Of a stretch of DNA of 64,000 bases, positions 60,245-64,000 are shown piece after piece. The stretch is taken from contig CP141144.1 in NCBI GenBank assembly GCA_035235625.1, positions 37,880,014 through 37,944,013 of the forward strand. Direction: 5' to 3'. The first letter of the stretch is position 1; the number at the start of each line of letters is the position of its first letter. This stretch comes from Saururus chinensis. Its lineage: Eukaryota; Streptophyta; Magnoliopsida; Piperales; Saururaceae. A program made the translations under genes and the position numbers. Below the pieces are notes generated by a model. That model saw only the letters and a program-made list of their open reading frames with translations, ran no database searches and had not been told where the DNA came from.

Positions 60245-62150
60245 AAGTAAATGATTTAACATTTGAAAATGCTCTTGAAATATTTTGTCCCAGAGGTTGA
60301 GTCCAATGCTTTTGAAGATCCTCTTTATGATGGTTGATCTCTTTTCTCATTTCATTCATTTATTTGTTTGTTTTATTTTTTCTTTATTTTTACATTGAGG
60401 ACATTGTTTCATTTTGGTTGAGGTGTAAGGTGTTGATAAATTTTGGCTGAAATAACTTTCTTCTCTTTTTAGCTTTCTCTAAGCTCTAGCTTATAAAGTC
60501 ACTTAGTTATCTTTAAGAATGCTAATAGTATGTCCATGTGCTTAGTTCTTTCACTTATTTGAGGACAAATGTGCATACAATTATTAGTTTTTAGGTTATT
60601 GTGCTTCTTGTTTTCAAAATAAATAAAAAATTCTTATTTTGTTGCAATGTTTTTTGGTAATTTGTTTCTTTTAAGCCTCTTTTAACTAAGGTACAAATTA
60701 CTTCATTCACAACTTGTCTTGTTTTCAATACCTCCAAAATCCCATTGAAAGTGTGCAAAAATAGTTGACAAAGTTATGGATGCCGATTGGTGAGAGAGAA
60801 TTATGTTATTCTTATCATCATAGTCTTATGTGTTATATTTTTTAAGACTATTGCACAAACTTGCATTTTAAGTCAACTTCAAGGTTAAAACTTTAATGTG
60901 ATATTTTGGACCTGAATTATTAAATTTGGGCAATATCAAAACTTTTGGATTCCAAATTAATTAGAAGATCTTGCTAGAGTCTCAAATGCTTTTATCTCAA
61001 TTCTTGTAACAATCTTCACCTTGTTGGTTATAAGTAATATTTATCAAAAAGATGATGGAGAGGCTACCTACATAGGTTGACCAATGATAGTGTTAAGCTG
61101 CTAATCTCTTGACACCCACCCAAAAAAAAGGGTATATGTGTTGAATGAAAAGATAGTGTTAGGTCAAGAGAACAAAAAGAAAAACTAAAAATACAATGAG
61201 GATGCACAATTCTTATTTTTTTTTATATAAATGCCAATGTAATGAGTTCTATAAAGAGATTCAAAAGTGAAAACTTTTGCAATGCTAGAACAAAAGTACT
61301 AGGATCGCGAGAAGATCTAATTGAGCATTAAATTTTTAACTCTTGAATGAAGACATGAATGATCAAGTGCTTGTTTTTTAAATATACTATATATTTGTAT
61401 AAGAGCACACACTTCAAACATGAAGAGAATAATGTGAAAATCACAAACCTAAGATCTAAGTTAACTCTTGAGTAAACATATATGTGGGTTTGGTGAACCA
61501 ATATTGAGAAGTTGTTTTGAGCACATTATTTGAATTTAATTTGCTAGAATTAGAAAACTATTTTTATTCATTTTATCTTGAGAATGCCTTGCTCTTATAA
61601 GTTTTGGAATTTTGAAACTGGAAGTTGTCTTTTGATTTGAAAGTTTCAAAAGATCCTTTACTTTGAAAAATCAATAGTTGGGTGCTCTATAATAATTTTT
61701 TAAAATAGCTCACCCTTGGTAACCAATGCTTCCATATTTTGGAGTTTGATGAGTTAAGAAGAGATGAATATGTTATTGATTACGATCTTGTGCTTCAACT
61801 TCTAAAACCTAAAACTGGCATGCTTGAGTCCTTTTTGTAGTGATTGATTGTGACTAGCAATATGATGGTTGGGGGTATTTGTATACCAACTTGTTTATTA
61901 ATTGCAATGAACATTTTTTATCAATACAATGTAGCAAAATTTCAACATTAATCTTATATCAATTTTGATAATTATTGAATATGATGTCGTTGTGGTTATT
62001 AGTTGGTCATAATGCATGTATTTGAACAGCTGTGAATAGCTAGCTGCCCATTGATTGACAATGCCTTCCTCCCTTCTCACTAGTGGGAAGGCTACAAATT
62101 GGTTGGCTGGTTGGAGTATAACATCCGAAAATACTCACACCCAAATGTAT
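60245..62150 (+). mobile_element. Non-coding 3' part of the Athila-like element
   Basis: After the integrase tail comes TACATTGAGGACATTGTTTC near 60400 and later GGTTGGGGGTATTTG at 61867-61881, the latter a polypurine-tract-like string typically followed by the 3' LTR. The stretch between is long and non-coding, as in Athila elements, including CCTACATAGGTTGACCAA and ACACCCACCCAAAAAAAA. The LTR's right border was not resolved. Confidence 0.5.
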
Positions 62151-62174
62151 GAGAGTATGTTTAATAAGGTGTCA

Positions 62175-62658
62175 TTTAATTAATTGATCACACACCACTA
62201 TCTCACAAAGGCCACATGTGTCATAGTGGAGATGATTAATTCAGGGAGATGTGGGATTGATTTGAGGTGGGGAGCTAGTGTGAATTGCCAGAGACAAAGG
62301 GCAATTGATGAAATGATTTGGTTGAATTGTTTTCTCAATAATGTTGTAACCCTAGTTAAATAAAGTAGAGACTTAACATGACATTGCCTAACAAGGGGAG
62401 GATGATTTAGACCGAAATTAAACTAAAATTTTGAAATATATAATATTTAGAAAAAAGATCCAAGTAATATAAAAATAGTGTATCTCTAAGTAGACAATTA
62501 ATGTGCAAATTGCCCATAAAATTGTATAAGAACTGGATTTTGTTTAATAAGGTGTAATGCTCATAAAATTGTATAAGAAGTTGGAGTGATTTTAAATATG
62601 GTCATAAAAAGTCTTTTTATTACATATAACTTGTGTTTAAATTTTCTTATGAAATAAC
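62175..62658 (+). repeat. Dispersed 470-bp repeat, copy b (target of the right-edge Copia)
   Basis: Counterpart of 4145-4617, with a ~60-bp internal duplication of CATAAAATTGTATAAGAA-like sequence near 62515-62580. It ends in TTTCTTATGAAATAAC, directly followed by the TGTTGAACG start of an LTR. Confidence 0.75.
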
Positions 62659-63279
62659 TGTTGAACGTGTGACTTGAAATAAAACCGGGAAGAAAGCCGC
62701 ACCGCTTTGTTTGACCAAAAATTAAAACCGGAATGCTCTTTGATCGTTGTGACGGTTATTTTGTGATAAATATGCCGTTTTGGCTTGATAAGTTACACCT
62801 CTTTATTTTATGAACCGGAAACGACTATGTGGGTAACGTCTCTTTATTAGAAATGACGGGACGAACCGAGATATTACACAGAGACAGAACGGCTCTCTTC
62901 ATCTGGTCTTTTTCTTCTTCTCTGAGAAAGATTTTGAAACCTCTCTTCTTCTTCTTCTTCTTCTTTCTTTGAACTTGTAATCTATAGCTAAGCAATAGAG
63001 TCTACCCTGATCGAGATCTAGTCTGTTTGTGTGGAAGTGCACCATCAAACGGGCAATGTGGTTCGTTGTACCTTGGGAATGGAATGCAGTCGAATGCCTG
63101 TGCATGGAGGGCGGCGTATCTGTTTCAAGGACAACATGTAACGCGCCTCGAACCGGGTTTAAATTTCTCTTCTTTCTGGTATTTAATTAATATATTTGCT
63201 AATATATTTATGTGTGATGATTTGTATGATAATTGTGAATTGTATTCAATCTGCCTTCTTTAATGTGACAATCCCAACA
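62659..63279 (+). repeat. 5' LTR of a Copia element, 621 bp
   Basis: Begins TGTTGAACG and ends ATCCCAACA, so its termini TGTTG/CAACA are inverted repeats. The left border is confirmed by the empty-site copy at 4617/4618. It contains a CTT-rich stretch at 62940-62970. The 3' LTR lies beyond the window; ATAAC just outside would be the expected 5-bp duplication. The sequence right after it does not begin with TGG, so no standard full-length tRNA primer site is evident. Confidence 0.78.
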
Positions 63280-63345
63280 ATCTTGAAACAGATATTCTGA
63301 TTTTGTTGATTGAATACTACTTCAATTGTGGGTGTTGACAAATCT

Positions 63346-64000
63346 ATGAAACTTGAGAAGTTTGATGGAAAAAATTTCATGAGATGGCAGACAAAGATGA
63401 AATTTTGGTTGACACAATTGAACATATTCTATGTGGTTTCTGATACTATTGCTAAAACTGTGTCATCTGAATCTGATAAGACTGCTAGTTCTTCTGATGT
63501 TGGAATTGCTAAGACTCATGATAGTGAGAAATTCAAACAAGATGATGAATTGTGCCATGGTCAAATTCTTAGTGTTTTGAGCAATGAACTGTATGATTTG
63601 CATGTGAACACTAAATCTGCTAAAGAATTATGGGATACTCTTGATAAAAAATTTGAAAAACAGCATGAAGGGGAAGAAAAGTATGTTGTGGGTGAGTATT
63701 TTGACTATAAGATGGTCGATAACAAATCTGTTAGAGACCATGTAGTCAAAATACAAAATTTGGTAGCTAAGACCATTGGGAAAGGAATTCCCGTTGATGA
63801 GAGGCTCCAAGTTCCTGCTCTTATTGACAAACTACCACCCTCATGGCAGGATTTCCAAATTACCTTGAAGCACAAGAGGGACGCAATGTCCGTTGATAAC
63901 CTTATGGTGGCCATTCAAATTGAAGAGAAACACAGGGGTAAGATGAAAGTCTTGCAAGGTTCTTCTTTTGTGGCCAATGATAGTGCTCAAGCTAATATTG
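63346..64000 (+). CDS. Copia gag (UBN2-type), intact, runs off the window
   Basis: 218 codons are open to the window edge with no stop. The frame starts MKLEKFDGKNFMRWQTKMKF and continues LSNELYDLHVNTKSAKELWD, DYKMVDNKSVRDHVVKIQ, LIDKLPPSWQDFQITLKHK and VDNLMVAIQIEEKHRGKM, the classic core of plant Copia gag (the capsid-forming part of the polyprotein). The ATG at 63346 is the first in frame after a TGA at 63307, 66 bp past the LTR. In contrast to every other retroelement here, there is no frameshift or stop, so this is the youngest-looking insertion. Zinc knuckle and pol would lie to the right. Confidence 0.9.
   Translation, partial: MKLEKFDGKNFMRWQTKMKFWLTQLNIFYVVSDTIAKTVSSESDKTASSSDVGIAKTHDSEKFKQDDELCHGQILSVLSNELYDLHVNTKSAKELWDTLDKKFEKQHEGEEKYVVGEYFDYKMVDNKSVRDHVVKIQNLVAKTIGKGIPVDERLQVPALIDKLPPSWQDFQITLKHKRDAMSVDNLMVAIQIEEKHRGKMKVLQGSSFVANDSAQANI

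Noticed and set aside
62899-63263. Short frames within the right-edge LTR
   Set aside because: Located inside the Copia LTR, with no motif; non-coding by position.

Overview
This window is nuclear DNA of a flowering plant. It is AT-rich, almost entirely non-coding, and packed with plant-type transposable elements nested in one another: CACTA elements with 3-bp target duplications, Mutator-, PIF/Harbinger- and Stowaway-like elements, Tork/Tnt1-like Copia, Athila-like and chromoviral Gypsy remnants, and solo LTRs. No tRNA, rRNA, CRISPR array or bacterial operon was seen. I cannot name the species, and monocot versus eudicot is left open.

One host gene is recognisable: a BAHD acyltransferase of the hydroxycinnamoyl-CoA:shikimate/quinate transferase (HCT/HST) group, plus strand. 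Exon 1 ends at 42525 and exon 2 runs from 56004 to 56855. The two exons meet at the position where HCT genes normally have their single intron, but the intron is about 13.5 kb. It contains a 4.4-kb CACTA element (itself split by a 1.7-kb solo LTR), a complete but decayed 5.6-kb Copia retrotransposon in antisense, and an (AT)70 run. A one-base discrepancy at the expected start codon and a short gap in exon 2 leave open whether the gene is functional.

Layout: 1-4.8 kb, a reverse copy of a repeated gene-5'-end-like unit (unit U) with a Mutator-like insertion, then a solo LTR. 4.8-8.6 kb, a PIF/Harbinger-like element enclosing a chromovirus remnant. 9.4-20.1 kb, a tandem duplication, an Athila-type LTR, and a broken MULE transposase gene (minus strand) split by two 2-kb LTR-like direct repeats. 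20.2-24.2 kb, CACTA-1. 24.4-40.9 kb, three more U copies, an array of units carrying hypervariable CT tracts, CACTA-2, and a tandem duplication of 5.2 and 3.8 kb holding several MITEs. 42.1-56.9 kb, the HCT-like gene. 57-64 kb, degenerate Copia (minus) fused to Athila-like Gypsy (plus), then the 5' LTR and intact gag of a younger Copia element running off the right edge.

The best-supported structural calls are those where terminal repeats and target-site duplications match base for base: CACTA-1 (TGT), CACTA-2 (CCT), CACTA-3 (AGG), the solo LTR inside CACTA-3 (GGGAG), the Copia element (CACAT), and the PIF-like element (TAA). I found no convincing new multi-gene system. The most unusual material is the CT-tract unit array shared between CACTA elements and their surroundings, the four U copies, and the transposon-filled HCT intron.
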